NCBI RefSeq assembly: GCF_000730565.1
Contig: NZ_BBIQ01000002.1
Span: forward strand, 1-64,000
DNA: 64,000 nucleotides
Source: Pseudomonas fulva NBRC 16637 = DSM 17717
GTDB lineage: Bacteria; Pseudomonadota; Gammaproteobacteria; Pseudomonadales; Pseudomonadaceae
Reading direction: 5' to 3'
Shown piece by piece: positions 1 through 8,467 of the stretch; positions within the stretch are counted from its first letter, which is position 1, and each line of letters starts with the position of its first letter. The notes below the pieces were generated by a model that saw only the letters and a list, made by a program, of their open reading frames with translations, was not told the origin of the DNA and ran no database searches. Position numbers and translations under genes: made by a program.

Positions 1-198
<198 letters not shown>

Positions 199-338
199 TA
201 TGGCAGTTTGGCTGATGGATGAATCTCAGTGCTGTTGGTTGCTATTGTTTGATTTTAAGTATTTGCGTCTGCTATGACTGGTTTTGTTACCAGAGCCTAA
301 GAACTTCCCGTCGTGCATTGCTCTCGCCCCTATATACA

Positions 339-402
339 GCCCGTGTGGGAGCGGCCTCGCCGGGGCGTCGGACCGGCCGCGATGGGTCGCGTAGCGACCC
401 CA
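339..402. repeat. REP-like palindromic element
   Basis: A GTGTGGGAGCGGCC start (343 onward) of the kind found in P. putida REP elements is followed by GCGGCC (351-356) pairing with GGCCGC (375-380) and by a perfect GGGTCGC-GTA-GCGACCC hairpin (384-400). It lies just past the stop codon of the minus-strand aminotransferase gene, the usual extragenic place for a REP. It may act as a transcript-end structure. The family assignment is from memory of the consensus, not from an alignment. Confidence 0.6.
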
Positions 403-435
403 GTCGTCTCATGAGTTTGCTCAAACACCGAAACT

Positions 436-3399
436 TCACACCCCCTGCGAAAGCACCCGATCAATGCAGTCGACAAAATAATCCACACTCGCCCGCCTGG
501 TGCACATCGGCGGTTTGATCTTCAGGATGTTCAGGTAATCGCCCGTCGGCTGCATGAAAATCCCCAGCTCGCGCAGGCGATCACACAGCACCAGAGTTTC
601 CTCGGTCGCAGGTTCCAGCGTATCCCGGTCGCGCACCAGTTCCAGCCCCAGATAAAAGCCCGAACCATGCGCCGCGCCTGCCAATGGGTGCTTGTCGACC
701 AGCGCTTGAAGCCGGGCCTTGAAATAGCGCCCGGTTTCGCGGGCATTGTCCCACAGGCCCTCCTGCTGCAACACATCCAGCACCGCCATGCCAATGCGGC
801 AACTGACCGGGCTACCGCCGGCAGAGGAAAAGAAGTACCCCTCAGCCTCCAGCGCCTCGGCGATGTCGCGACGAGTGATCACTACCCCCAGCGGCTGGCC
901 ATTGCCCATACCCTTGGCCATGGTGATGATATCCGGCACCACGCCTTGCTCTTCGAAACCCCAGAAATGCTCTCCTAGACGGCCATAGCCCACCTGCACT
1001 TCGTCGGCGATGCACACCCCGCCGCGTGCACGCACCTTGGCATAGGCCGCTTGCAGATAGCCCGGCGGTAAAGCGATGCCGCCGGCATTGCCATACACAG
1101 GCTCGCAGATGATCCCGGCCAGCTGGCGCCCGTTCGTATCGAGTTCGGCCAGGCGAGCATCGACGTCGCGCAGGTAGTCAGCGGCGCTGTCCGCGCCTCG
1201 GAAACGGCCGCGGAACGTGTTGGGGGCTTCTACCGGGTGCACCCAGGCGGGGCGAGTTTCCAGGGCCTGCGGGTTGTCGGCGATGGACGTGGAGATTGCA
1301 TCCGTCGCCACCGACCAGCCATGGTAGGCCTCCAGCACGCTGAGCATGTCGCGGCCACCGCTGTAAGCCCATGCCAGGCGGATAGCCAGGTCATTGGCTT
1401 CGGTACCGCTGTTGACCATGAACACGCGGTCGAAACCGTCGGGCGCCAGGGCCAGCAGGCGTTCGGAAAATTCGGTGACGGCGGCGTAGTGAAAACGCGA
1501 ATTGGTGTTGAGCAGCGACCACTGCCGCGCCGACTCGGCCGCCATGCGCGGATGACCGTGCCCCAGGACGGCCACGTTGTTGAGCATGTCCAGGTACGAG
1601 CGACCGTGCAGATCGATCAGGTAGTTGCGCCAGCCACGCTCGATCTGTGGTGGGTCGGCGTAATAGTGCTTTTGCGACCGGGCAAAACTGGCCTCGCGCC
1701 GAGCCAGCAACGCGTGGGGATCTGGCAGGGCGTCGGCGTTGCAGTCCACACCCAGTAAGCCCGCAGGGGAAGGGCACAGGGCCAGCCATGCTGGCGCCTG
1801 GGAGGGCACCGCGAAGAATGGCGGTTCCAGGCTGCTGTCCAGGCACAGCTGAACGCTGAGCCTCTCGCCGCTTTTGCCCAATGCATCACCTTTTTGCAAC
1901 CGTTGGCCGTCGACGGGGACGTGGGGCAAGCCATCGATCCACAGGTTCCATGAGGGGGTGCGCAGATATCCGCTCTGTTCACCCACCGACCGCCATGTGC
2001 CGTCCTGCGGCGCCTGCACGACCGTGCCCGGTTCCAGTTTCAGCTCCACGCCCAACGCACAGGTTGCCGGTTCTTCGCTGCGATCGATGTGCGTCTGAGA
2101 CAGGCGATACTGCCCATGCAACGTGCACGCTGGCGCTGACTGGGCTGCCAGCAGACGCTGGTCAAACCCTGGCACTTCCCAGTTGCCGGCGTCGCAGTGC
2201 ACGCTCAGTACACCCAAGTCCAGGCGGGCGACAGGGCGGCCAGCCACGGTAGGGAGCAGCGGTGCGCAATCATCGAAGCTTGGTACACAAGACGCCAAGC
2301 CAGCTGCCTGCAAAATGGCGACTTCCATCAGTGCCAGCGGTGTCGCCTGCGCAGTCTCGAAAATCTGCCATTCGTGGGCGGCGTTATCGCGGATGTACTG
2401 GTTACCAGGGTCGATGGCCTGCTGTTGAGCACTACTGAGCACCAGCACAATTGCACGGTTGAGCACCAAGGGCCACAACGCGCGTAGTTCTGCCTCGGTC
2501 AGCGGATTGACCGCCTGATAGGCACTGACTGCGGCGAGCACCCTGAAGGGGTCGCCTTCGGCATGATGCAGCAGGGCTGCGCAGGTCACCGACAGGTCGG
2601 CAACGCGCCAGGTGCGAACCAAGTCGCCGAAATCGATGAGCCCCTGCAGTTGCCACTCGCGCTGCGCATCGCGAGCCCAGACGGTATTGTCATCGGTGAT
2701 GTCCAGGTGCACGGCCTGGATGGGCAATTGCTCCATCAAGGGGTACAGGCGCAAGGCCGCGGCGCGTGCTGCCTCGCTCAGCCGTTCGCGTTGCCTGGGG
2801 TCGTCTACCTGTGACAGCAGGCGGTCAATCAATGCCGGGGCATGCCTGGGGTCCCACTGCAGCGTTCGCTCTAGACCCTCGTGGTCAAAATCGGCCAGGG
2901 CTCTGTCGACCTGCGCGCAGAGCGTGCCCATCGCCCTCATCACGGGGGCGGGAAGCCATCCGCATCGGGTCAGGGGTTGTCCTTGCAAGTACTCCAAAAC
3001 CCGGAACCTCAGCACCTGCCCATCGATAGGCAATGTCAGCAGGGTATCGCCATCCTTTGCGGCAAGCACCGAAGGCACCGGCAAGCCCCGGTCCCGCAGC
3101 ACGCCCAGCGCAGCATGCTGGGCATGCAACTCGGGCTCGGCATAGCTGGCGTGACACGCCTTGAGCACGAACTGGGTCTGGCCAGTATCCATAAGTACAT
3201 TCAGATCCTGCTGACTACCAAGCGGCTGTATGTCACCCCGCAGGCCGTAATGCTCCCAAAGCATTGCAAGGGCCTGGGAGGGTTCCAGAGAGGGCGCAGG
3301 CAGGCTCACACGTTCTGCGATTTGGCGAAGGGCGGTGGCAGCATCATGAAGGTGTGCAGGCATGGGGTCGTACCGGGTCATGAAGGGGACTGACGCCAT
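436..3399 (-). CDS. Phosphotransferase-M23-like-class III aminotransferase fusion protein
   Basis: Large three-part protein (about 987 aa). The N-terminal third is an aminoglycoside-phosphotransferase (APH) fold: the catalytic loop VHLDITDDN has the H-x-D-x4-N pattern and is followed by LIDFGDL, the metal-binding DFG. The middle third has a stretch around ELKLEPGTVVQAPQDGTW that looks like an M23/biotinyl-type beta domain. The C-terminal third is a class III PLP aminotransferase with NSGTEANDLA, the Asp of IADEVQVGYGR and the PLP lysine in ITMAKGMGNG, about 158 residues from the C-terminus. This architecture resembles the ethanolamine-phosphate/hydroxylysine phospho-lyase type fusions of proteobacteria; the substrate is unknown. 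The open frame extends upstream to an ATG at 3498, but the extra 33 residues do not look like APH and the DNA there holds palindromes, so I chose ATG 3399; 3381 and 3363 are also possible and none has a good ribosome site. Confidence 0.85.
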   Translation of the reverse strand: MASVPFMTRYDPMPAHLHDAATALRQIAERVSLPAPSLEPSQALAMLWEHYGLRGDIQPLGSQQDLNVLMDTGQTQFVLKACHASYAEPELHAQHAALGVLRDRGLPVPSVLAAKDGDTLLTLPIDGQVLRFRVLEYLQGQPLTRCGWLPAPVMRAMGTLCAQVDRALADFDHEGLERTLQWDPRHAPALIDRLLSQVDDPRQRERLSEAARAAALRLYPLMEQLPIQAVHLDITDDNTVWARDAQREWQLQGLIDFGDLVRTWRVADLSVTCAALLHHAEGDPFRVLAAVSAYQAVNPLTEAELRALWPLVLNRAIVLVLSSAQQQAIDPGNQYIRDNAAHEWQIFETAQATPLALMEVAILQAAGLASCVPSFDDCAPLLPTVAGRPVARLDLGVLSVHCDAGNWEVPGFDQRLLAAQSAPACTLHGQYRLSQTHIDRSEEPATCALGVELKLEPGTVVQAPQDGTWRSVGEQSGYLRTPSWNLWIDGLPHVPVDGQRLQKGDALGKSGERLSVQLCLDSSLEPPFFAVPSQAPAWLALCPSPAGLLGVDCNADALPDPHALLARREASFARSQKHYYADPPQIERGWRNYLIDLHGRSYLDMLNNVAVLGHGHPRMAAESARQWSLLNTNSRFHYAAVTEFSERLLALAPDGFDRVFMVNSGTEANDLAIRLAWAYSGGRDMLSVLEAYHGWSVATDAISTSIADNPQALETRPAWVHPVEAPNTFRGRFRGADSAADYLRDVDARLAELDTNGRQLAGIICEPVYGNAGGIALPPGYLQAAYAKVRARGGVCIADEVQVGYGRLGEHFWGFEEQGVVPDIITMAKGMGNGQPLGVVITRRDIAEALEAEGYFFSSAGGSPVSCRIGMAVLDVLQQEGLWDNARETGRYFKARLQALVDKHPLAGAAHGSGFYLGLELVRDRDTLEPATEETLVLCDRLRELGIFMQPTGDYLNILKIKPPMCTRRASVDYFVDCIDRVLSQGV

Positions 3400-3431
3400 T
3401 AATGCCCGTTCTGAGCGATGAAGAAAGACGA

Positions 3432-3528
3432 TTGTCTTCAGTTTTTCTGACAACCCCACAAGCAGTGCGGCTACGCCGTGGAGCAACGGCCCGCGCATCG
3501 GTCATGTACACCGAGAATTTCCTGTACA
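3432..3528. promoter_or_regulatory. Palindromes upstream of the aminotransferase fusion gene
   Basis: TTGTC (3432-3436) and GACAA (3449-3453) form an inverted repeat with 12 bases between. Further upstream are two copies of the palindrome TGTACA at 3505-3510 and 3523-3528, also 12 bases apart. Together they suggest an operator/promoter region for the minus-strand gene starting near 3399. This is inference from symmetry; no regulator gene is adjacent. Confidence 0.35.
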
Positions 3529-3712
3529 AGAAATACGATGCCTTAATGATGGCATCCCAGGGTGAGTCCTGGCCTCGCTCAATCACACTTATTAACCCCT
3601 TCTATAGGAACGACCACCGTATCTTCTAGTCGAAACGGCATCAGGGACGTGACGAACAGACTCCAGGCACTCCGTTGGACTGTGCCTTGGGGATGTACAA
3701 GTATTGACTGAT

Positions 3713-3735
3713 TTGTCACACATAAGTGGTGACAA
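3713..3735. promoter_or_regulatory. Inverted repeat TTGTCAC-N9-GTGACAA before the chemoreceptor gene
   Basis: A perfect 7-base inverted repeat (3713-3719 and 3729-3735) lies about 40 bases upstream of the start codon at 3775, just after a TTGACT (3704-3709) that could be a -35 element. The size and symmetry fit a dimeric repressor or activator site. No known consensus is recognised. Confidence 0.4.
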
Positions 3736-3774
3736 GACGCTGGTGCTGACGCACCCCACCCTCAGGTGACCCCT

Positions 3775-4887
3775 ATGTTCAATCGGCAACTCAAAGCTAC
3801 CTTGGCCGCCCGCGAAACCGAACTGGCCGCGCTTCGCCAGCGCCTCGACGTCTTGGAAAGCGGCGCATTCCTGCGCCTTGATGCACAACGTCGCGCCCTC
3901 GAATGCAGCTCGGCGTTCGCCACTGCCTTGGGCGTTTCGCCCGAAGAGGTGGTAGGGCAGCCACTCGGAAACTGGCTGGCCGCTCCGGCGCAGGAAAGCC
4001 AGGCGCTGCTGGAGGCCCTGTTGCGCTCCAGCGCCATCATTCAGTTCGACCTTGAGGGCAAGGTGGTGTCCGCCAACTCCAATTTCCTGACGGCGTTGGG
4101 CTACCGCCTGGACGAAGTGGTGGGACACCATCACCGCATGTTCTGCAGCCCTGATGAGGTCAAAGGCGAGGCCTATAGCAATTTTTGGCGCACGCTCAAC
4201 GCAGGTCGCTACGTGACCGGGCGTTTCAAGCGCCTGGACCGCCACGGGCATGAGGTCTGGCTCGAGGCCAGCTATAACCCGGTCAGCGATGCCAGCGGCA
4301 AGCTGGTGAGGGTGGTCAAGTTCGCTTCCTTGGTGACCGACCAGGTGCAGCGTGAAGAGGCAGTCAAGCAAGCAGCGCAGGTGGCGCTTGAAGTGTCGCT
4401 GCAAACCGATGGCAGCGCCAGTGAAGGGGTCGTGGTCATGCAGGAAGTGGGGCAGTCCATGCAGGGGGTCGCGCGTCAACTGCAGTCGGCTGGCGATACC
4501 ATCAGCGCGCTCGGCCAGCAATCGACGGTGATCAGCGCCATCGTCCAGACCATTGGCGCTATTGCATCGCAAACCAATCTGCTGGCGCTCAATGCGGCCA
4601 TCGAGGCGGCGCGAGCAGGTGATCAGGGGCGTGGCTTTGCCGTGGTCGCCGACGAAGTACGCAAACTGGCCGGTCGCACCAGCGCAGCCACGGCGGAAAT
4701 CGACGCGGTGGTGGCACGAAATCAGGCGTTGGTGACCCAGGCCGTAGGCGAAGTGCAAAGCAGCCGTGCCGAGGCTGCCAACGGCCTGCAGCTGGCTGAC
4801 CATGCGGGGCATGTGATCAGCAGTATCCAGGAAGGTGCCAAGCGCGTGGTCGGCGCTGTCGAGCGGGTCAGCAAGGACCTGCGTTAG
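3775..4887 (+). CDS. Soluble PAS-domain methyl-accepting chemotaxis protein (BdlA/Aer-like)
   Basis: About 370 aa with no membrane segment. Residues ~20-80 look like a degenerate PAS domain ([16 protein letters not shown]), residues ~85-195 are a clear PAS/PAC ([17 protein letters not shown] ... [13 protein letters not shown]), and the C-terminal half is the MCP signalling coiled coil with the hairpin tip region around [20 protein letters not shown]. Family members bind CheW/CheA. The PAS-PAS-MCP order without transmembrane helices recalls BdlA, the biofilm-dispersal chemoreceptor of P. aeruginosa, and Aer-type sensors. The signalling tail is short and no CheR pentapeptide is seen at the C-terminus. 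The open frame begins at a GTG (3766), but that GTG is part of the AGGTG ribosome site, so ATG 3775 is the start. Its 3' end overlaps the convergent MerR gene by 20 bases. Confidence 0.85.
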   Translation: MFNRQLKATLAARETELAALRQRLDVLESGAFLRLDAQRRALECSSAFATALGVSPEEVVGQPLGNWLAAPAQESQALLEALLRSSAIIQFDLEGKVVSANSNFLTALGYRLDEVVGHHHRMFCSPDEVKGEAYSNFWRTLNAGRYVTGRFKRLDRHGHEVWLEASYNPVSDASGKLVRVVKFASLVTDQVQREEAVKQAAQVALEVSLQTDGSASEGVVVMQEVGQSMQGVARQLQSAGDTISALGQQSTVISAIVQTIGAIASQTNLLALNAAIEAARAGDQGRGFAVVADEVRKLAGRTSAATAEIDAVVARNQALVTQAVGEVQSSRAEAANGLQLADHAGHVISSIQEGAKRVVGAVERVSKDLR

Positions 4888-5248
4888 CATCCTGTAGGTT
4901 CGGGCGCAGGGGGCAGGCCAGGTCCAGGCGGTGCAGCAGGGATGCACGCAGTGCCTGCAGGTCGGCCATGCGCTGCTCGATAAGCGCCAGTTTATCGCGC
5001 AACAGTGCTTCAAGGGCTTGTGCCGGTTCGGTTGCGCTCCACAACTGCTGCACGTTGCTGCCAATTTCGCTGAGGCTGAACCCAAGGTGCTGCGCCGTAC
5101 GGATGAAGGCGACCAGCTGTACGGTGTCATCGGCATAGTCCCGGTAACCGTTGGCCGAGCGCTGGGCCTTGATCAAACCCTTGGCCTCATAGAACCGCAG
5201 GGTATCGCGGCTGACCTCGCAGCAGGCGGCAAGTCGACCAATTCGCAC
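4868..5248 (-). CDS. MerR-family transcriptional regulator
   Basis: 126 aa. The N-terminal winged helix-turn-helix is typical of MerR proteins ([26 protein letters not shown], residues 1-26, then [10 protein letters not shown]), followed by a long dimerisation helix (residues ~75-110). The C-terminal tail has one Cys near residue 111 and ends in a final Cys, but lacks the CueR/ZntR double-Cys loop, so a metal effector is not indicated. It is divergent from the small membrane-protein gene at 5336, and the 87-base gap carries a MerR-type dyad, so it most likely controls that gene and itself. It is convergent with, and overlaps by 20 bases, the chemoreceptor gene. Confidence 0.88.
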   Translation of the reverse strand: MRIGRLAACCEVSRDTLRFYEAKGLIKAQRSANGYRDYADDTVQLVAFIRTAQHLGFSLSEIGSNVQQLWSATEPAQALEALLRDKLALIEQRMADLQALRASLLHRLDLACPLRPNLQDANAGPC

Positions 5249-5270
5249 GGTAATTTCCTTCTAAGGGTGC

Positions 5271-5302
5271 TTGACCCTGGAGCATACTCCAGGCTCTAGC
5301 CT
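5271..5302 (+). promoter_or_regulatory. MerR-type promoter with long spacer and dyad
   Basis: TTGACC (5271-5276) is a -35 element; CCTGGAG-CATA-CTCCAGG (5276-5293) is a perfect 7-base inverted repeat in the spacer; TAGCCT or CTAGCC near 5296-5302 would be the -10, giving the 19-20 base spacing that MerR-family activators need. It points to the gene at 5336. Confidence 0.7.
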
Positions 5303-5335
5303 GGGGCCTTCTTTACTTGAGGAAGGTGTAAGACG

Positions 5336-5767
5336 ATGTGGAGCAAGCCCCACTACCGCAAGCTGGTGCGTATCAGTGGTTATTACGATTTGCTGATGAC
5401 CATCGGTTTTGCGACCCCATGGACATTTGTCTGGTTGCACGGCTGGCTGGGGGATATGCACGCCTCACTGGGGCTTTACGGTGAATTGCCGGTGTTCGAG
5501 CCAATGCACCTGTTGATGGCCAACCTCATGGGCTCGATCGTCTGCGTGTGGGCGTGGCTGCGCATAAGTCATCCTCAAGTGCGGTTCGGTCGTTATGATG
5601 CGGCCGGTCGCGTGCTGTTCAGTAGCTGGCAGCTGTATGCGCTGATGCACGGCGGCTCGGCGCTGATCTGGGGCATCTTGGTGATGGAGGTAGTGTGGGC
5701 GATCCTGCAACTGATGCCCGTCACCGGGCGTCGCCAGACGCTGTGTAGAACGCCCGCCGCCGCCTGA
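5336..5767 (+). CDS. Small inner-membrane protein of unknown function, MerR-linked
   Basis: 143 aa with four hydrophobic stretches (about residues 14-35, 55-78, 90-105 and 105-128), so likely a four-helix inner-membrane protein. It begins MWSKPHYRKLVRISGYYDLL and contains many Trp and His residues (HGGSALIWG) in the membrane part. I do not recognise a characterised family. GAGGAAGGTG (5319-5328) is a strong ribosome site for ATG 5336. The gene has its own MerR-type promoter and no downstream partner on its strand, so it is probably the sole main target of the divergent regulator. Confidence 0.75.
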   Translation: MWSKPHYRKLVRISGYYDLLMTIGFATPWTFVWLHGWLGDMHASLGLYGELPVFEPMHLLMANLMGSIVCVWAWLRISHPQVRFGRYDAAGRVLFSSWQLYALMHGGSALIWGILVMEVVWAILQLMPVTGRRQTLCRTPAAA

Positions 5768-5778
5768 CAGCGTGCCAA

Positions 5779-5809
5779 CCCGATGCGCCCTGTGGATGAG
5801 CGCGTCGGG
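5779..5809. terminator. Bidirectional hairpin between convergent genes
   Basis: CCCGATGCGC (5779-5788) pairs with GCGCGTCGGG (5800-5809) over 10 bases with one T-G wobble. It lies between the stop codons of the membrane-protein gene and nppD. There is no T-tract, so termination efficiency is uncertain. Confidence 0.45.
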
Positions 5810-5837
5810 CCGGGACATGACTAACGCGCCGAGGGTG

Positions 5838-7445
5838 TCAGCGGCCCTCAGGCTGCAAGAACGCCGCCTCCAGCAGTTGCTGGGTGTAGGGGTGCTGCGG
5901 GTCCTGAAAGATGGCCTGAGCATCCCCTTGCTCGACCACATGACCTTGCTTGATCACCATCAGCTGATGGCTCAGGGCCTTGACCACCGCCAGGTCGTGA
6001 CTGATGAACAAGTAGGTGAGGTTGTATTTTTGCTGCAGGTTGCGCAGCAGCTCAACCACCTGGCGCTGCACCGTCCGGTCCAGCGCGGAGGTGGGTTCGT
6101 CCAGCAGGATCAGCGCCGGCTTGAGCACCAGGGCCCTGGCGATCGCGATGCGCTGGCGCTGCCCGCCTGAGAACTCATGGGGGTAGCGATGGCGCGTCTG
6201 TGGGTCCAGCCCGACCTCCTGCAGTGCTGCGATGATGGCTGCTTCCTGTTCCTGGGCAGTCCCGATACGGTGGATGCGCAGGCCTTCGCCCACGATCTCG
6301 GCCACGCTCATGCGGGGGCTGAGGCTGCCGAACGGGTCCTGGAATACCACCTGCATTTCCCGGCGCAGCGGACGCACGGCTTGCTGGTTCAGCCCTTGCA
6401 GGTCCTTGCCGTGGAAGCGGATGCCGCCTTGGCTCCCAATCAAGCGCAGAATCGCCAGGCCCAGAGTCGACTTGCCTGAGCCCGACTCGCCCACAATGCC
6501 CAAGGTCTGCCCCTGAGGCAGGCTGAAATTGATACCGTCCACGGCTTTCACGTGGTCGACGGTGCGGCGCAGCAAGCCTTTCTTGATCGGGAACCACACT
6601 TTCAGGTCGTCCACCGCCAGCAGTGGCGAGCCGGGTGTGTTGTGAGCCGGCAAACCGCTGGGCTCGGCGTTGATCAGCATCTGCGTATACGGGTGCTGTG
6701 GGGCATCGAACAGCGTGGCGCAGTCGGCTTGTTCGACGATCTGCCCCTGCTGCATCACGCACACCCGGTGCGCGATTCGCCGTACCAAATTCAGGTCGTG
6801 GCTGATCAACAACAGGGCCATGCCCAGGCGCGCCTGCAGCGCCTTGAGCAGGTCGAGCACCTTGAGCTGTACGGTCACGTCCAGCGCGGTGGTCGGTTCA
6901 TCTGCAATCAGCAGTTCTGGCTCGTTGGCCAACGCCATGGCGATCATCACACGTTGGCGTTGGCCGCCCGAGAGTTCGTGGGGCAGCGCCTTGAGGCGCT
7001 TGCGCGGCTCTGGGATACCCACCATCTCCAGCAACTCAAGGGTGCGAGCGGTGGCCTGCTTGCCGGTCAGCCCCTTGTGGATGAGCAGGATCTCGTTGAT
7101 CTGCTTTTCGATGCAGTGCAGCGGATTGAGCGAGGTCATCGGCTCCTGGAAAATCATCGCGATGCGGTCGCCGCGAATGCGCTGCATGCTCTTTTCGTTC
7201 TGCTGCAGCAAGTCCTTGCCTTGGTAGCGGATGGTGCCACTGGGATGACGCGCCAGGGGATAGGGCAGCAAGCGCAGGATCGAGTGGGCAGTCACCGACT
7301 TGCCCGAACCGCTTTCTCCGACGAGCGCCAGCGTTTCACCCTTGCGGATGTCGAAGCTGATGCCGTCGACCACCCGGTTGGTGTGCTCGCCACTCACGAA
7401 TTCGACGGCCAGGTCGCGCACTTCGATCAGGTTTTCTTCGCTCAT
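5838..7445 (-). CDS. nppD: Peptide ABC transporter, dual ATP-binding protein NppD/YejF
   Basis: 535 aa with two complete ABC ATPase domains in one chain. The first has Walker A GESGSGKS (residue ~40), signature LSGGQRQRV and Walker B LLIADEPT; the second has GESGSGKST (residue ~320), FSGGQRQRI and LILLDEPT. Each domain carries an oligopeptide-transporter type tail. The fused pair is typical of YejF and of NppD from P. aeruginosa, where NppA1A2BCD imports di/tripeptides and peptidyl-nucleoside antibiotics. It is the last gene of a tightly packed five-gene minus-strand operon; only one base separates its start from the nppC stop. Confidence 0.93.
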   Translation of the reverse strand: MSEENLIEVRDLAVEFVSGEHTNRVVDGISFDIRKGETLALVGESGSGKSVTAHSILRLLPYPLARHPSGTIRYQGKDLLQQNEKSMQRIRGDRIAMIFQEPMTSLNPLHCIEKQINEILLIHKGLTGKQATARTLELLEMVGIPEPRKRLKALPHELSGGQRQRVMIAMALANEPELLIADEPTTALDVTVQLKVLDLLKALQARLGMALLLISHDLNLVRRIAHRVCVMQQGQIVEQADCATLFDAPQHPYTQMLINAEPSGLPAHNTPGSPLLAVDDLKVWFPIKKGLLRRTVDHVKAVDGINFSLPQGQTLGIVGESGSGKSTLGLAILRLIGSQGGIRFHGKDLQGLNQQAVRPLRREMQVVFQDPFGSLSPRMSVAEIVGEGLRIHRIGTAQEQEAAIIAALQEVGLDPQTRHRYPHEFSGGQRQRIAIARALVLKPALILLDEPTSALDRTVQRQVVELLRNLQQKYNLTYLFISHDLAVVKALSHQLMVIKQGHVVEQGDAQAIFQDPQHPYTQQLLEAAFLQPEGR

Positions 7446-7446
7446 G

Positions 7447-8466
7447 TCACTTCCTCGGGTCGAAGGCGTCGCGGGCGGACTCGCCGATGAATACCAGCAG
7501 GCTCAGCATCACGGCCAGCACGGCGAACGCGCTGATGCCAAGCCACGGCGCCTGCAGGTTGGATTTGCCCTGCGCAACCAACTCACCGAGCGACGGGGCC
7601 CCCGGAGGCAGGCCGAAGCCGAGGAAGTCCAACGCGGTCAGCGTGCCGATCGCGCCGGTGAGAATGAACGGCATGAACGTCATGGTCGAGATCATGGCAT
7701 TGGGCAGGATATGCCGGTACATGATCGCGCCGTTGCGCATGCCCAGAGCGCGCGCGGCGCGCACGTACTCAAGGTTGCGTCCGCGCAGGAATTCGGCGCG
7801 GACCACGTCCACCAGGCTCATCCAGGAAAACAACAGCATGATGCCCAGCAACCACCAGAAATTGGGCTGCACGAAGCTGGCCAGGATGATCAGCAGGTAA
7901 AGCACCGGCAGGCCGGACCAGATTTCCAGGAAGCGTTGCCCGGCCAGGTCTACCCAGCCACCATAGAAACCCTGCAAGGCACCGGCGATCACGCCGATGA
8001 TCGAGCTGAGCACGGTCAGGGTCAGGGCGAACAGTACCGAAATGCGAAACCCGTAGATTACCCGTGCCAGCACGTCGCGCCCTTGATCATCGGTGCCCAG
8101 CCAGTTGTCGGATGAGGGCGGGGCGGGGGCGGGTACACGCAGGTCGTAGTTGATGCTCTGGTAGCTGAAGGGTATGGGCGCCCACAGCACGAAGCTGTCT
8201 TTCTTGGCCAGCAGGTCACGCACGTAGGGGCTTTTGTAGTTGGCTTCCAGCGGGAACTCACCGCCAAAGGTGGTTTCCGGGTAGCGCTTGAAGGCAGGGA
8301 AGTACCACTGGCCGTCGTAATGCACGGCAATGGGCTTGTCATTGGCGATGAGCTCGGCGCCCAGGCTCAACCCGAACAGGATCAGGAACAGCCACAGCGA
8401 CCACCAGCCACGGCGGTTGGCCTTGAAACGCTCGAAGCGACGACGGTTCAGGGGGGACAAGGCCAT
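7447..8466 (-). CDS. nppC: Peptide ABC transporter permease NppC/YejE
   Basis: 339 aa inner-membrane permease of the DppC/OppC group. An N-terminal helix (residues ~25-45) precedes a large periplasmic loop (residues ~50-135) characteristic of YejE, then five helices with the EAA-type cytoplasmic loop near EYVRAARALGMRNGAIMYRHILPNA. Pairs with NppB to form the channel. ATG 8466 is chosen because it lies one base after the nppB stop; the open frame runs seven codons further but that overlaps nppB. Confidence 0.93.
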   Translation of the reverse strand: MALSPLNRRRFERFKANRRGWWSLWLFLILFGLSLGAELIANDKPIAVHYDGQWYFPAFKRYPETTFGGEFPLEANYKSPYVRDLLAKKDSFVLWAPIPFSYQSINYDLRVPAPAPPSSDNWLGTDDQGRDVLARVIYGFRISVLFALTLTVLSSIIGVIAGALQGFYGGWVDLAGQRFLEIWSGLPVLYLLIILASFVQPNFWWLLGIMLLFSWMSLVDVVRAEFLRGRNLEYVRAARALGMRNGAIMYRHILPNAMISTMTFMPFILTGAIGTLTALDFLGFGLPPGAPSLGELVAQGKSNLQAPWLGISAFAVLAVMLSLLVFIGESARDAFDPRK

Positions 8467-8467
8467 G

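Noticed and set aside
219..518. 99-codon plus-strand open frame after the hexamer repeat
   Set aside because: No ribosome site, crosses a REP-like palindrome and overlaps the end of the aminotransferase gene antisense; composition not protein-like.
3592..5136. 514-codon open frame antisense to the chemoreceptor gene
   Set aside because: Shadow of a high-GC coding gene; no domain, while the plus strand encodes a clear PAS-MCP protein.
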